The notes under the pieces: model-generated | The model's input: only the letters and a program-made list of their open reading frames with translations | Databases searched by the model: none | What the model was told of the DNA's origin: nothing | Position numbers and translations under genes: made by a program | Assembly (NCBI GenBank): GCA_031291955.1 | Contig: JARLIA010000015.1 | Span: forward strand, 1-54,203 | Direction: 5' to 3' | Origin: Minisyncoccota bacterium | GTDB taxonomy: Bacteria; Patescibacteriota; Minisyncoccia; Moranbacterales; UBA2206 | DNA length: 54,203 nt | Part shown: positions 6,736-14,043 of the stretch, in pieces | How positions within the stretch are numbered: the first letter of the stretch is position 1 | How the letters are laid out: each line of letters starts with the position of its first letter

Positions 6736-7968
6736 CTAATCTCCCAAAATTTTTAATTTAGAAATTGCGTCCGAAAACGCCGTCGCGGCGAATTTTCCCA
6801 ACGGACAAAAGGTCGTGTTATTTAATGTCCAGAGGATATCATAAACAGCCTGTTTGTCCCGGTCGGAAATTTTTCCGTCTTTCAGCCGGCCGGCGATTTC
6901 GTCCAAGCGAAACGTCCCTTCCCGGCACGGCACGCATTTGCCACAAGACTCGCGGCGAAAAAATCCGGTCCAGGACAAAATCAAATCATGAATGTCGACT
7001 GATTTATCGACGACCAGCACCGCGCCCGAGCCCAAAGGAATCGGGCAATCGCGCGAGAATGTAAGCGGGATATCCAATTCGTTTTCCACGACCAATTTCC
7101 CGGACGCCCCGCCGATCTGAGCGAACCAAAAATCTTTCCCCTCCGGCAGCCCGCCGCCAAAATCGTAAATAAGCTCGCGAATGGTAATGCCGGTCGGCGC
7201 TTCGACCACGCCCGGATTTTTCACTGTGCCACCCAAAATATAGAGTTTTGTCCCTGGCGAACAGGCCGCTCCGATTTTGGCATATTTTTCGCCGCCCTGA
7301 GAAATAATCCAAGGAATATTGGCGATGGTTTCGGCATTGTTGACTGCCGTCGGTTTCCCAAAGAGTCCAGCATCGGTCGGATAAGGCGGACGCAGCTTCG
7401 GCTCGCCACGGTTGCCTTCGATGGAATTGATAAGCGCCGTCTCTTCCCCGCAAATATAAGCGCCGGCGCCGGAAAAAATTTCAATCTCCAGATCATATTC
7501 GGAACCGAGAATGCCCGCCCCCCAGAAATTTTTTTCTCGCGCCTGAGCAAGAGCAATTTCTAAAATATCCTTCTGCTTTTTGTAATTGCCATTGATGTAA
7601 ATATAGGCTTTGTACGCGCCAACAGAAAGCGCGACAATAATTACGCCTTCAATGAGAAGATGCGGATCATAATCAACCAGCATTCGATCTTTGTAAGTAC
7701 CCGGTTCCGATTCGTCCAAATTGCAGATGAAATATTTTTCCGTTGCTCCGCTTACCCCAACCATTTCCAGCTTTTGCCCGGTAGGATATCCCGCCCCGCC
7801 CCGCCCGCAAAGTCCCGATTTTTTTATTTCTTCAATCGCTTGGCGCGGCGACATCTTCTTTACAAACCGATGAAGTGCCTTATATCCGCCGACATTTAAA
7901 TAATCCTCAATTTTCAAAGGATTGATATCGTTCCAGTGTTGGGTAATGATTTTGGTACTATTTTGCAT
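6736..7968 (-). CDS. NuoF/HydB-like NADH-binding flavoprotein subunit
   Basis: 410 residues. FMN-containing diaphorase subunit that exchanges electrons with NAD(H). Motifs: GRGGAGYPTG (55-64, NADH/FMN), CNLDESEPGTYKDR (82-95), GAGAYICGEETALINSIEG (167-185) and the 4Fe-4S site SCGKCVPCREG plus TFCPLG (Cys342, 345, 348, 388). It lacks the N-terminal thioredoxin-like 2Fe-2S domain and the C-terminal ferredoxin domain found in many HydB and HndC proteins, so it is the short, NuoF-core form. It lies between the NuoE-like and HydA-like genes, the order known from hydrogenase HydC-HydB-HydA operons. Bifurcation cannot be judged from this subunit alone. Confidence 0.95.
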   Translation of the reverse strand: MQNSTKIITQHWNDINPLKIEDYLNVGGYKALHRFVKKMSPRQAIEEIKKSGLCGRGGAGYPTGQKLEMVGVSGATEKYFICNLDESEPGTYKDRMLVDYDPHLLIEGVIIVALSVGAYKAYIYINGNYKKQKDILEIALAQAREKNFWGAGILGSEYDLEIEIFSGAGAYICGEETALINSIEGNRGEPKLRPPYPTDAGLFGKPTAVNNAETIANIPWIISQGGEKYAKIGAACSPGTKLYILGGTVKNPGVVEAPTGITIRELIYDFGGGLPEGKDFWFAQIGGASGKLVVENELDIPLTFSRDCPIPLGSGAVLVVDKSVDIHDLILSWTGFFRRESCGKCVPCREGTFRLDEIAGRLKDGKISDRDKQAVYDILWTLNNTTFCPLGKFAATAFSDAISKLKILGD

Positions 7969-7970
7969 CT

Positions 7971-8093
7971 AATTTTCAATTTTCAATTTCTAATTTTCAA
8001 ACAAGTTCCAATGATTTAATTTTCAATTATATTCATTAGAAAATTATAGAATTGTTTAGAAATTGAAAATTATAATATAGAAATTATAAATTT
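7971..8093. repeat. Family A spacer repeat, partial copy
   Basis: Spacer between the NuoE-like and NuoF-like genes made of TTTTCAATTT units on the left and GAATTGTTTAGAAATTGAAAATT on the right, able to fold back. It shares the TTGTTTAGAAATT word with the copies at 1-160, 10890-11030 and 15478-15640 but lacks the two mini-hairpins. Confidence 0.65.
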
Positions 8094-8540
8094 CTATATC
8101 CATTCTTCCAGTATCTCCCCCACTCCGCCCGCCGTCACTCTTTCGTAAACCTTATCATTAATAACCGCCACTGGTCCTTCGCCACACCGCCCGAGACAAC
8201 TGATAATTTCCAATTTGACCCGCGGATTGTTTTCATCTCCGGCTTTTATATGCAGCTTATTTTCTATCTCTTCTACGATCTTTCGCGAGTCCGAAACCGC
8301 ACAATGTGTTCCCGAGCAAACTTTTATAATTAAATTTGGTTGTTTTTTTATGTTGACCAAATCATAAAAACTAGCCGTTTCATAAACCTTGCTCTCCGGC
8401 AATGAGAAATAATCCGCCACCTTCCGGGCGTTCTCCCGAGAGACATATCCGAAAACGGCGCTGATCTTCTCCAGCGCCGGCAAAAGATTCTTCGCCTCCG
8501 GATCATATTCCAAAAGAATTTTTTCTAAAGTGATAAGCAT
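8094..8540 (-). CDS. NuoE/HydC-like 2Fe-2S diaphorase subunit
   Basis: 148 residues, the normal size for NuoE/HydC/HoxE. Thioredoxin-fold 2Fe-2S domain with Cys75 and Cys80 (CSGTHC) and Cys115 and Cys119 (CLGRC). The N-terminal helical bundle includes ALEKISAVFGYVSRE and the ETASFYDLV segment typical of the family. It partners the NuoF-like protein at the flavin end of the complex. It is the first gene of the diaphorase unit. An 11-base inverted repeat (CATATTAACAT / ATGTTAATATG) fills the 61-base gap to fba upstream; no clear U-run follows it, so read-through from fba is possible. Confidence 0.93.
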   Translation of the reverse strand: MLITLEKILLEYDPEAKNLLPALEKISAVFGYVSRENARKVADYFSLPESKVYETASFYDLVNIKKQPNLIIKVCSGTHCAVSDSRKIVEEIENKLHIKAGDENNPRVKLEIISCLGRCGEGPVAVINDKVYERVTAGGVGEILEEWI

Positions 8541-8601
8541 TTTAACATTTCAGCATATTAACATATTAGCAATTGTTAAAATGTTAATATGTTTTTTGTT
8601 C

Positions 8602-9465
8602 TTACACTTGTCCTTCCCCGCCGAAAAGCCTGATCTTTTCCTTGACGGACTCCTGGACAGCCTGACGGGCTTTCCCCAGGATGTCACGGACGTCGAATCC
8701 CGGATCCTCGTCACCCCGGAAAATCGTGCTCAAAGTGTTGACAAATGCCAAGCGTGTGTTGGTATCGACATTAAAGCAACTCGCCCCGCGCTTCACCGCT
8801 TCCGGCGCCTTGTCTTCCCCCCAATCGGACGCCCCGTGAATGATGATCGGGATATCGATAAGTTCTCTTATTTTGGACAACCGTTCCCAGTCTGGCACTG
8901 CCCGCTCCTTGAAAAAGTCATGGGCGTTGCCGATGGCCACTGCCAGAGCATCGATGCCAGTTTCCTCCACGAAATATTTAGCCTGCTCCGGGTCGGTCAT
9001 ATATTTGTCCCAATTCACTTCGCCCATTTTCTGCTCGGAAAGATAAGGAACATTTCCCAATTCCGCCTGCACGTCCACGCCTTTGTCGCGACAGAATTCC
9101 ACCACTTTTTTAGTCACTTCCAAATTATCCTCAAATTTCTTCCGAGAACCGTCATACATCACCGAAGTGAAACCATTACTTATCACCCGCTGCACAATCT
9201 CAAAGCTGTGCCCGTGATCCAGATGGATGCCGATCGGAATTTCCGGCGCGTAAAATTCGGCAATATTTTTTATCATGTGGAAAATATTCCGGCCGCCGGC
9301 ATATTCCAACGTTTTCTCAGAAGCTTGGATGATGACCGGGGCGCGCAATTCTTCAGCTGCCTCCACGATCGCCTGAGTCACTTCCATATTGACAGTATTA
9401 AACGCTCCAACGGCATATCCGCCTTCTTTGGCATTCTCCAAAATTTCTTTGACTGAAGTAATCAT
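8602..9465 (-). CDS. fba: Class II fructose-bisphosphate aldolase
   Basis: 287 residues. Zinc-dependent cleavage of fructose 1,6-bisphosphate to dihydroxyacetone phosphate and glyceraldehyde 3-phosphate. The catalytic/zinc segment HLDHGHS lies at 81-87 (Asp83, His84). Later zinc and phosphate loops appear as AIGNAHDFF and IIHGASDW, and FNVDTNTRLAF matches the family C-terminal phosphate site. Length is right for the short class IIB form. It is followed by the NuoE-like gene and preceded by tpiA with a 9-base gap, so the two glycolytic genes form one unit just upstream of the hydrogenase genes. Confidence 0.95.
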   Translation of the reverse strand: MITSVKEILENAKEGGYAVGAFNTVNMEVTQAIVEAAEELRAPVIIQASEKTLEYAGGRNIFHMIKNIAEFYAPEIPIGIHLDHGHSFEIVQRVISNGFTSVMYDGSRKKFEDNLEVTKKVVEFCRDKGVDVQAELGNVPYLSEQKMGEVNWDKYMTDPEQAKYFVEETGIDALAVAIGNAHDFFKERAVPDWERLSKIRELIDIPIIIHGASDWGEDKAPEAVKRGASCFNVDTNTRLAFVNTLSTIFRGDEDPGFDVRDILGKARQAVQESVKEKIRLFGGEGQV

Positions 9466-9474
9466 ATTAAATTT

Positions 9475-10239
9475 CTAATTATTATTTATAATCTCCACTA
9501 TTTTAATAAACTCATGCGGCGCCAAACTTGCCCTGCCCACCAACGCTCCATCCAACCCTGGCTCTAAACACGTTTCCTTAGTCGTCTGAGGAGTAACATT
9601 GCCGCCATAAATAATCTTGACCATGTTGGCATATTTTTTCCCGAAAATTTCCACCAGGATTTTTCGAACAAGAACTTTCACTTCCATAATCTCATGTGCC
9701 GTCGGTGTCACGTCGGCTCCGATAGCCCAAACCGGCTCATAGGCGATGGTCAAATTTTCCGCTTTTGCCCGCGACAAATCAATCAAAGCGCTTTTGACCT
9801 GCCGCCCGATCACCCGGGCCGCCTGGCCACTGTTTCTTTCAACTCTGGTTTCACCCACACACAAAATCGGCTTCAGCCCGATTTTAAAAGCTGCGGCAAT
9901 TTTCATCTTCACTTCTTCGTCACTTTCCGAAAAATATCTTCGCCGCTCGCTATGACCAACAACGACAAATTCGCAGCCGAAATTCTTGAGCATGGCCGGC
10001 GAGATTTCACCGGTAAACGACCCACTTCTTTCCCAAAACATATCCTGCGCCCCGAGAGCCGTCTCGCCCAAACGCGCTTTTTGAAAAGCTTCCAGATGGA
10101 CGAAGGGCGGACAAAGCACCATCCCGGCCTTGGACATTTTTTTCCCTTTGATTTCTTTTTTAAACGCTTTCAAATATTGCTCCCGCTCAACGAGAGACAG
10201 AAGATTCATCTTGAGATTGGCAACGACGAGTTTTTCCAT
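9475..10239 (-). CDS. tpiA: Triose-phosphate isomerase
   Basis: 254 residues, standard TIM length. Interconverts the two triose phosphates made by the neighbouring aldolase. The active-site Asn and Lys are in VANLKMN near the start, the electrophilic His in VVGHSERRRYF (near 96), the base Glu in IAYEPVWAIG, and the phosphate loops in YGGNVTP and DGALVGRASL. The C-terminal IINNN is AT-rich and abuts the spacer. Confidence 0.96.
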   Translation of the reverse strand: MEKLVVANLKMNLLSLVEREQYLKAFKKEIKGKKMSKAGMVLCPPFVHLEAFQKARLGETALGAQDMFWERSGSFTGEISPAMLKNFGCEFVVVGHSERRRYFSESDEEVKMKIAAAFKIGLKPILCVGETRVERNSGQAARVIGRQVKSALIDLSRAKAENLTIAYEPVWAIGADVTPTAHEIMEVKVLVRKILVEIFGKKYANMVKIIYGGNVTPQTTKETCLEPGLDGALVGRASLAPHEFIKIVEIINNN

Positions 10240-10250
10240 ATTCTTATTGT

Positions 10251-10886
10251 CTACTTTTTAATTCCAAACCTTCTTTTTATCATTCCAAAATGCCGTTCCA
10301 AAAACCAAGCCGCCCCGATGATTATCAAGATACCGATAATCGCATCAAATTTATGGAAATAAGCGCCCAGCGTATCCCAATTATCGCCCATCTTCTGGCC
10401 GGCGTACCCGAGCGCCAAACACCAAGGCAAAGAGCCCAAAAAAGTATAGGCGGCGAATTTTTTAAAATTCATCCGAGAAATTCCGGCCGGAAGTGAAATG
10501 AAAGTGCGCACCACCGGCAGCATCCGGGAGAAAAAAATGGCCGCGTCACCGTAACGCCCGAAGAATTTTTCCGCCGCGTCCAAATCGTGATGAGTGATGA
10601 AAATATATTTTCCGTATTTCAAAAGATAATCTTTCTCCAGCCACCAGCCGACCCAGTAGGCCGCGACTGAACCGATAAGCGAGCCGACCGCGCCCGCCAA
10701 AGTTATTCCCAACAAAGTAAATTGCCCCTGCGAAACCAGATAGCCGGAAAACGGCATAATGATCTCACTCGGCAGCGGAACACACATCGACTCGATCGCC
10801 ATCATCAGTGCCACACCGGAATAACCGAGGGTGGATATGCCACCGATTATAAATCCTGCCAGTAAAGACAATATCTTTCCAGTCAT
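10251..10886 (-). CDS. DedA/SNARE-associated family membrane protein
   Basis: 211 residues with about five hydrophobic segments. Family signs are the EIIMPFSGYLV region after a re-entrant helix (ESMCVPLPSE), an acidic residue followed by FGRYGDAAIFFSRMLPVVRT and the SLPAGISRM motif. DedA proteins are undecaprenyl phosphate or phospholipid transporters linked to proton gradient and envelope stress. The gene is 11 bases upstream of tpiA on the same strand, and a family A repeat lies before it. Confidence 0.9.
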   Translation of the reverse strand: MTGKILSLLAGFIIGGISTLGYSGVALMMAIESMCVPLPSEIIMPFSGYLVSQGQFTLLGITLAGAVGSLIGSVAAYWVGWWLEKDYLLKYGKYIFITHHDLDAAEKFFGRYGDAAIFFSRMLPVVRTFISLPAGISRMNFKKFAAYTFLGSLPWCLALGYAGQKMGDNWDTLGAYFHKFDAIIGILIIIGAAWFLERHFGMIKRRFGIKK

Positions 10887-10889
10887 GCC

Positions 10890-11030
10890 TGTCGTGAATT
10901 TTCAATTTTCAATTTTCAATTTTAAAACAATTTAATAATTTGTCAATTTATCAAACGTTTGAAAATTTAATCATTAAAACATTGGAAATTGTTTAGAAAT
11001 TAGAAATTGAAAATTATAAATTTCTCAAGA
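10890..11030. repeat. Family A spacer repeat, copy without mini-hairpins
   Basis: Spacer between galT and the DedA gene. Left arm of three TTTTCAA units, right arm GAAATTGAAAATTATAAATT; the middle carries ATCAAACGTTTGAAAATTTAATCATT, closely matching the middle of the copy at 1-160. The right arm overlaps the last codons of galT. Confidence 0.7.
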
Positions 11031-12030
11031 ATTCCGCCGCGTCTTCCGGACTAATTGTGATAATGTCGATGCCGGTTGATATTTCAAATCCCGCCCAGAC
11101 ATTCAATTTCGGCACGATTTCGATGTGCCAATGGAAATGCGGATAGTCCTGCCCATCGCAGGGAGAAGTGTGGATAAAGAAGTTCAAATCCGGATCATTG
11201 AGTTTGTCGCTCAAGCGACGGATGGCTTCATGAAGAGCCTCTCCTGCCGCCACTTTTTCCTCATCAGTTATTCTTTCAAAATAGGGTTTGTGTTTTTTTG
11301 GCGCCAAGCACATCTCGAAATCGGCACGCGAAGCGAACGGACAATAAACCACGAAATCATCGTTTTCAAAAACTATCCGTTTTCCATTTTCCTGCTCCCA
11401 GGCGATCATGGCGCAAAAAACGCAATGTTTGTTCTGGCGATAATAAACTTCCGCGCCGTCAAGTTCGGCTTTCACGAATGGCGAGACAACCGGAACGGCC
11501 ATCAGTTGCGAGTGCGGATGCGGAATGGACGCCCCAGCACTCGGTCCGTGATTATGAAAGATGTCGATATAATTCACGGATTTTTTGTTCATGAGATCGA
11601 TGTAGCGCGACTGAAAAGCGTCCAGAAGTTCCGCCACCGCCAGAGGCTCCATCCGTCCGATATGCTTCCAGTGGTCCCGCGTCACAATCACCTCATGATA
11701 GCCGATTGCGTCCATCCAAAAATACGGTCCTTCCTCTTGATGACGCACCGCTCCGCCTTTCGGGCGGGCAAAGGCCGGAAACTTATTGGGAAAAACCCTA
11801 AGGCTCCAATCGCCGTCGGCCGTTTCATAGATCAAGACATCCTTTTCCTGCTTGCTTTTCTCCGGATCGCAAAACAAACAAGCGTCCGTATTGGAATCAA
11901 TCAACGGCTCTTTCTGCGCGAACTCATCTGGCCGCTTTCCTCGGATTGCCGACACCACCATCCACTCGCCGGTCACCAGGTCCTGTCTCAATTCGCTGTT
12001 TTTTAAATTTTCTTTTTGTGTTTCCTCCAT
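11014..12030 (-). CDS. galT: Galactose-1-phosphate uridylyltransferase
   Basis: 338 residues, HIT superfamily. Transfers UMP between UDP-glucose and galactose 1-phosphate, or a related nucleotidyl transfer. The catalytic motif HPHSQ follows HNHGPSAGASI near the middle; zinc-type cysteines occur in ACLFCDPE near the N-terminus and in HCVFCAM. The C-terminal part has FHWHIEIVP. The start MEETQKEN is followed by a typical RQDLVTGEWMVV opening. It precedes dedA on the same strand and follows a glycosyltransferase gene, so a role in sugar nucleotide supply for surface glycans is plausible. Confidence 0.93.
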   Translation of the reverse strand: MEETQKENLKNSELRQDLVTGEWMVVSAIRGKRPDEFAQKEPLIDSNTDACLFCDPEKSKQEKDVLIYETADGDWSLRVFPNKFPAFARPKGGAVRHQEEGPYFWMDAIGYHEVIVTRDHWKHIGRMEPLAVAELLDAFQSRYIDLMNKKSVNYIDIFHNHGPSAGASIPHPHSQLMAVPVVSPFVKAELDGAEVYYRQNKHCVFCAMIAWEQENGKRIVFENDDFVVYCPFASRADFEMCLAPKKHKPYFERITDEEKVAAGEALHEAIRRLSDKLNDPDLNFFIHTSPCDGQDYPHFHWHIEIVPKLNVWAGFEISTGIDIITISPEDAAEFLRNL

Positions 12031-12065
12031 TTTGCAAGTTACTTAAGTTTCTCAAGCTACTTAAG
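12031..12065. repeat. Family D spacer (ttacttaag reiterations)
   Basis: Short spacer of repeated AAGTTACTTAAG and CAAGCTACTTAAG words between the glycosyltransferase and galT. Related CTTAGTTTCTTAGTTTC spacers lie at 17405-17434 and 23220-23282. Confidence 0.5.
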
Positions 12066-12812
12066 TTACTTAATTTTATACGCTCCGCTCCACAATCGCA
12101 TTCTGGTTTTGCATAAATCACGCAGCACCTGAAAATATCCATTCGGTCCGGTTAGTTTGACAGTTGAGCCATCTTCATTCAACCAACGGACCGGCATTTG
12201 CTCAATTTTAAAACCCAGTTTCTTGGCAAGAATGACCAGCTCAAAATCAAAACCGAAACGGTCGACAACCATTCTCTTGGCAATCTCGTCCGCCGCTTTG
12301 CCGGTCATCATTTTAAAACCGCACTGGGTGTCCGGATATTGCCAAAGTCCTAAGAGAATCCGAATAGCCCAATTGCCCATATCACCCATGACTTCTTTGT
12401 ATTTAGCTTGATGAACCTGAATAAAAGATCCTTCAATATCACGCGAACCAATCACCACGTCGTAGCCTTTTTCAAATTCCGGCAAAAAAGCGTCCAGATG
12501 ATTGATGGCAGTCGAGCCGTCGGCATCGAAAAATAATCTGTATTCGCCCTTAGACTCCAGCAGTCCTTGGCGAACAACATAACCCTTGCCATGGTTTTCT
12601 TTGTTTTCGATCACCCGCAGATTTTTTAGTTTGTCTTTGTAGCTCCGGGCGATTTCGGCCGTGTCGTCGGGCGAACCGTCCACCACGATTACGAATTCAT
12701 ATTCGTAAGTCTTGTCGGAAAAATATTTGATGCATTCCTCCAAATTATCGCTGATCCTTTTCCCCTCTTTATAAGCTGGGATAATGACGGACAAATAGGG
12801 TTTCTGCTCCAT
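12066..12812 (-). CDS. Family 2 glycosyltransferase, dolichyl-phosphate glucosyltransferase-like
   Basis: 248 residues, GT-A fold. The N-terminal SVIIPAYKEG motif, VVDGSPDDT and LFFDADGST (the DxD-type metal site) are clear; SRDIEGS and QCGFKMM segments resemble the polyprenyl-phosphate glucose/mannose synthases (dolichyl-phosphate beta-glucosyltransferase group). No membrane helix is seen at the C-terminus, unlike many undecaprenyl-phosphate enzymes. A TATAAT box at 12848-12853 (minus strand) lies about 35 bases before the ATG. Probable role: loading sugar on a lipid carrier for the cell surface. Confidence 0.88.
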   Translation of the reverse strand: MEQKPYLSVIIPAYKEGKRISDNLEECIKYFSDKTYEYEFVIVVDGSPDDTAEIARSYKDKLKNLRVIENKENHGKGYVVRQGLLESKGEYRLFFDADGSTAINHLDAFLPEFEKGYDVVIGSRDIEGSFIQVHQAKYKEVMGDMGNWAIRILLGLWQYPDTQCGFKMMTGKAADEIAKRMVVDRFGFDFELVILAKKLGFKIEQMPVRWLNEDGSTVKLTGPNGYFQVLRDLCKTRMRLWSGAYKIK

Positions 12813-12847
12813 AATAACTTCTAAATTTAATTCTTAGCTCTTGCTAG

Positions 12848-12853
12848 ATTATA
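12848..12853 (-). promoter_or_regulatory. -10 box for the glycosyltransferase-galT unit
   Basis: Minus-strand TATAAT about 35 bases upstream of the ATG at 12812; the -35 hexamer is weak. Confidence 0.45.
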
Positions 12854-12874
12854 GCACAAATATGCAAAACGAGA

Positions 12875-13010
12875 AATCCGAAATACCAAGCACGAAATTC
12901 GAAACAATATCAAAATTCAAAATTGTAAATTCAAAACGGTTCTGGGTTTTAATTATTTGAATTTCGGATTTGTTTCGGATTTCGAATTTCGTGCTTCGGA
13001 TTTATCAAGC
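12875..13010. repeat. Family B palindromic spacer (cacgaaattcgaaatccg), overlapping ruvX end
   Basis: The left arm reads GAAATCCGAAATACCAAGCACG and onwards, the right arm GGATTTCGAATTTCGTGCTTCGG. They are complementary over about 35 bases with small shifts. The right arm codes the last residues of RuvX. A sister element is at 33786-33914. Confidence 0.75.
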
Positions 13011-13414
13011 CAGATCTGCAAAATGATCCTGGCCGCTTCCGCATCATCGTGCTTTTTTATGTTTTTATCTCCACGCTCGATTAAATTATTTTGCGCCATC
13101 TTGGTGGTGAACATTTCGTTTTGAAATTCGATTCTTATCTCTGGAAACATTTTCTGGATCGCTTCACCAAATTTTTCGCCCGCCTGCGCGCTCTCGGACT
13201 TGTTTAGATACGCTGGCGCACCGATAATAATTTCCCCGACATTCTCTTTTTCAATTGTTTCGGCCAACTTATCCAAGAAATCTTTATTGTTTTTGAAAGT
13301 ATTATAGACAAAAGCGATTCGCGTCTCGACGTCGGCTAAAGCCAGCCCGATTTTGGCGGTTCCATAATCTATCCCCAATATATGGCTTATTTCAGGCTCA
13401 TTTGACGGTGCCAT
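12953..13414 (-). CDS. ruvX: RuvX/YqgF Holliday-junction resolvase-like protein
   Basis: 153 residues. RNase H-fold protein, acting in 16S rRNA 5' processing or recombination. The first acidic site is in ILGIDYGTAKIGLAL (about 12-26), the second near IIIGAPAYLN, and the last in KKHDDAEAARIILQIWL. The family usually ends about there; here 17 more residues (SEARNSKSETNPKFK-type) are coded by the family B spacer repeat, an apparent low-complexity extension. Divergent to it, a good plus-strand promoter overlaps its start region. Confidence 0.9.
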   Translation of the reverse strand: MAPSNEPEISHILGIDYGTAKIGLALADVETRIAFVYNTFKNNKDFLDKLAETIEKENVGEIIIGAPAYLNKSESAQAGEKFGEAIQKMFPEIRIEFQNEMFTTKMAQNNLIERGDKNIKKHDDAEAARIILQIWLDKSEARNSKSETNPKFK

Positions 13415-13441
13415 TGACTTTTTGGTTAATTGTAGTATAAT
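13414..13441 (+). promoter_or_regulatory. Plus-strand promoter for two small membrane proteins
   Basis: TTGACT (13414-13419), 16-base spacer, TATAAT (13436-13441). It is the first of only a few plus-strand promoters in the window and precedes an SD-equipped pair of small genes. Confidence 0.75.
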
Positions 13442-13491
13442 TACACATTAGTGTCTGAAATGATATTAACATAAATTACAGGAGAATTATT

Positions 13492-13632
13492 GTGTATAAA
13501 AAAAATGATGATAATCCTGAAAAGTACCTTGAAACAAACAGCGAAAACGACTGGCTTATAATAATTGCACTGTTCTTTGGAATGGCGTTACTGGTTGGAG
13601 GAGCGTTAGTTCCGTATTTAACCGGAAAATAA
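13492..13632 (+). CDS. 46-residue single-span membrane protein, GTG start
   Basis: Small gene with a GTG start 7 bases after AGGAG (13480-13484). The protein has an acidic/polar N-terminus (MYKKNDDNPEKYLETNSEND), then one hydrophobic helix (LLIIIALFFGMALLVGG type, about 22-41) and a short tail ending in GK. TAA at 13630-13632 is joined to the SD of the next gene (AAGGAGG). The promoter, SD and coupling make it convincing despite its size. I do not recognise the family. Topology is likely N-in with the charged segment in the cytoplasm. Confidence 0.75.
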   Translation: MYKKNDDNPEKYLETNSENDWLIIIALFFGMALLVGGALVPYLTGK

Positions 13633-13642
13633 GGAGGAACAA

Positions 13643-13954
13643 ATGGGGAAGAATCAGTACAAAAAGATTTGGCCAAAGACTTTGAAAAAAATCATCCAGC
13701 GCGGATTGATTTTTTTGGCAGGAACTTCCTTTATTCTTTGGGGAATATTTTTTCTGCCAATTAACCAGAACCTCAAAGGCGGTGTCATCATTCGCATCTT
13801 CATCGCCTTAATTGGTTGTAGCTGTCTTTGTCGTTTCGGCTATACATGGCTAAAATCTAGCCATCTACTGAAACAACCGGAAAAAATAAGGCTCCCACAC
13901 GCTTTTTCCAAACCTTTTTCTGTTGAATTCGTGCTGAAACACTTGCCCGATTGA
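13643..13954 (+). CDS. 103-residue two-helix membrane protein, unknown family
   Basis: Start ATG preceded at ideal distance by AAGGAGG (13631-13637) that overlaps the stop of the 46-residue gene. The N-terminus is basic (KNQYKKIWPKTLKKIIQR), followed by two hydrophobic spans (about 22-40 and 47-64), a CSCLCRFGYTW stretch and a C-terminal soluble tail. No family recognised. It is the second gene of a plus-strand pair flanked by ruvX and map, both on the opposite strand, and ends before a clear terminator. The base composition is more AT-rich than the flanking minus-strand genes. Confidence 0.75.
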   Translation: MGKNQYKKIWPKTLKKIIQRGLIFLAGTSFILWGIFFLPINQNLKGGVIIRIFIALIGCSCLCRFGYTWLKSSHLLKQPEKIRLPHAFSKPFSVEFVLKHLPD

Positions 13955-13978
13955 AAATCATAACCGATTCGGGCAAAA

Positions 13979-14020
13979 CCCGGACATGCTTGGTGAAAAC
14001 CTCGCATGATCCGGTTTTTT
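13979..14020 (+). terminator. Terminator of the plus-strand membrane protein pair
   Basis: CCGGACATGC and GCATGATCCGG pair with one bulged base and are followed by TTTTTT (14015-14020). A weaker TTGCCCGA/TCGGGCAA hairpin sits just upstream (13943-13976). It also separates the pair from the convergent map gene. Confidence 0.8.
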
Positions 14021-14043
14021 ATTTCCAAAAATCTCCCCTTATT

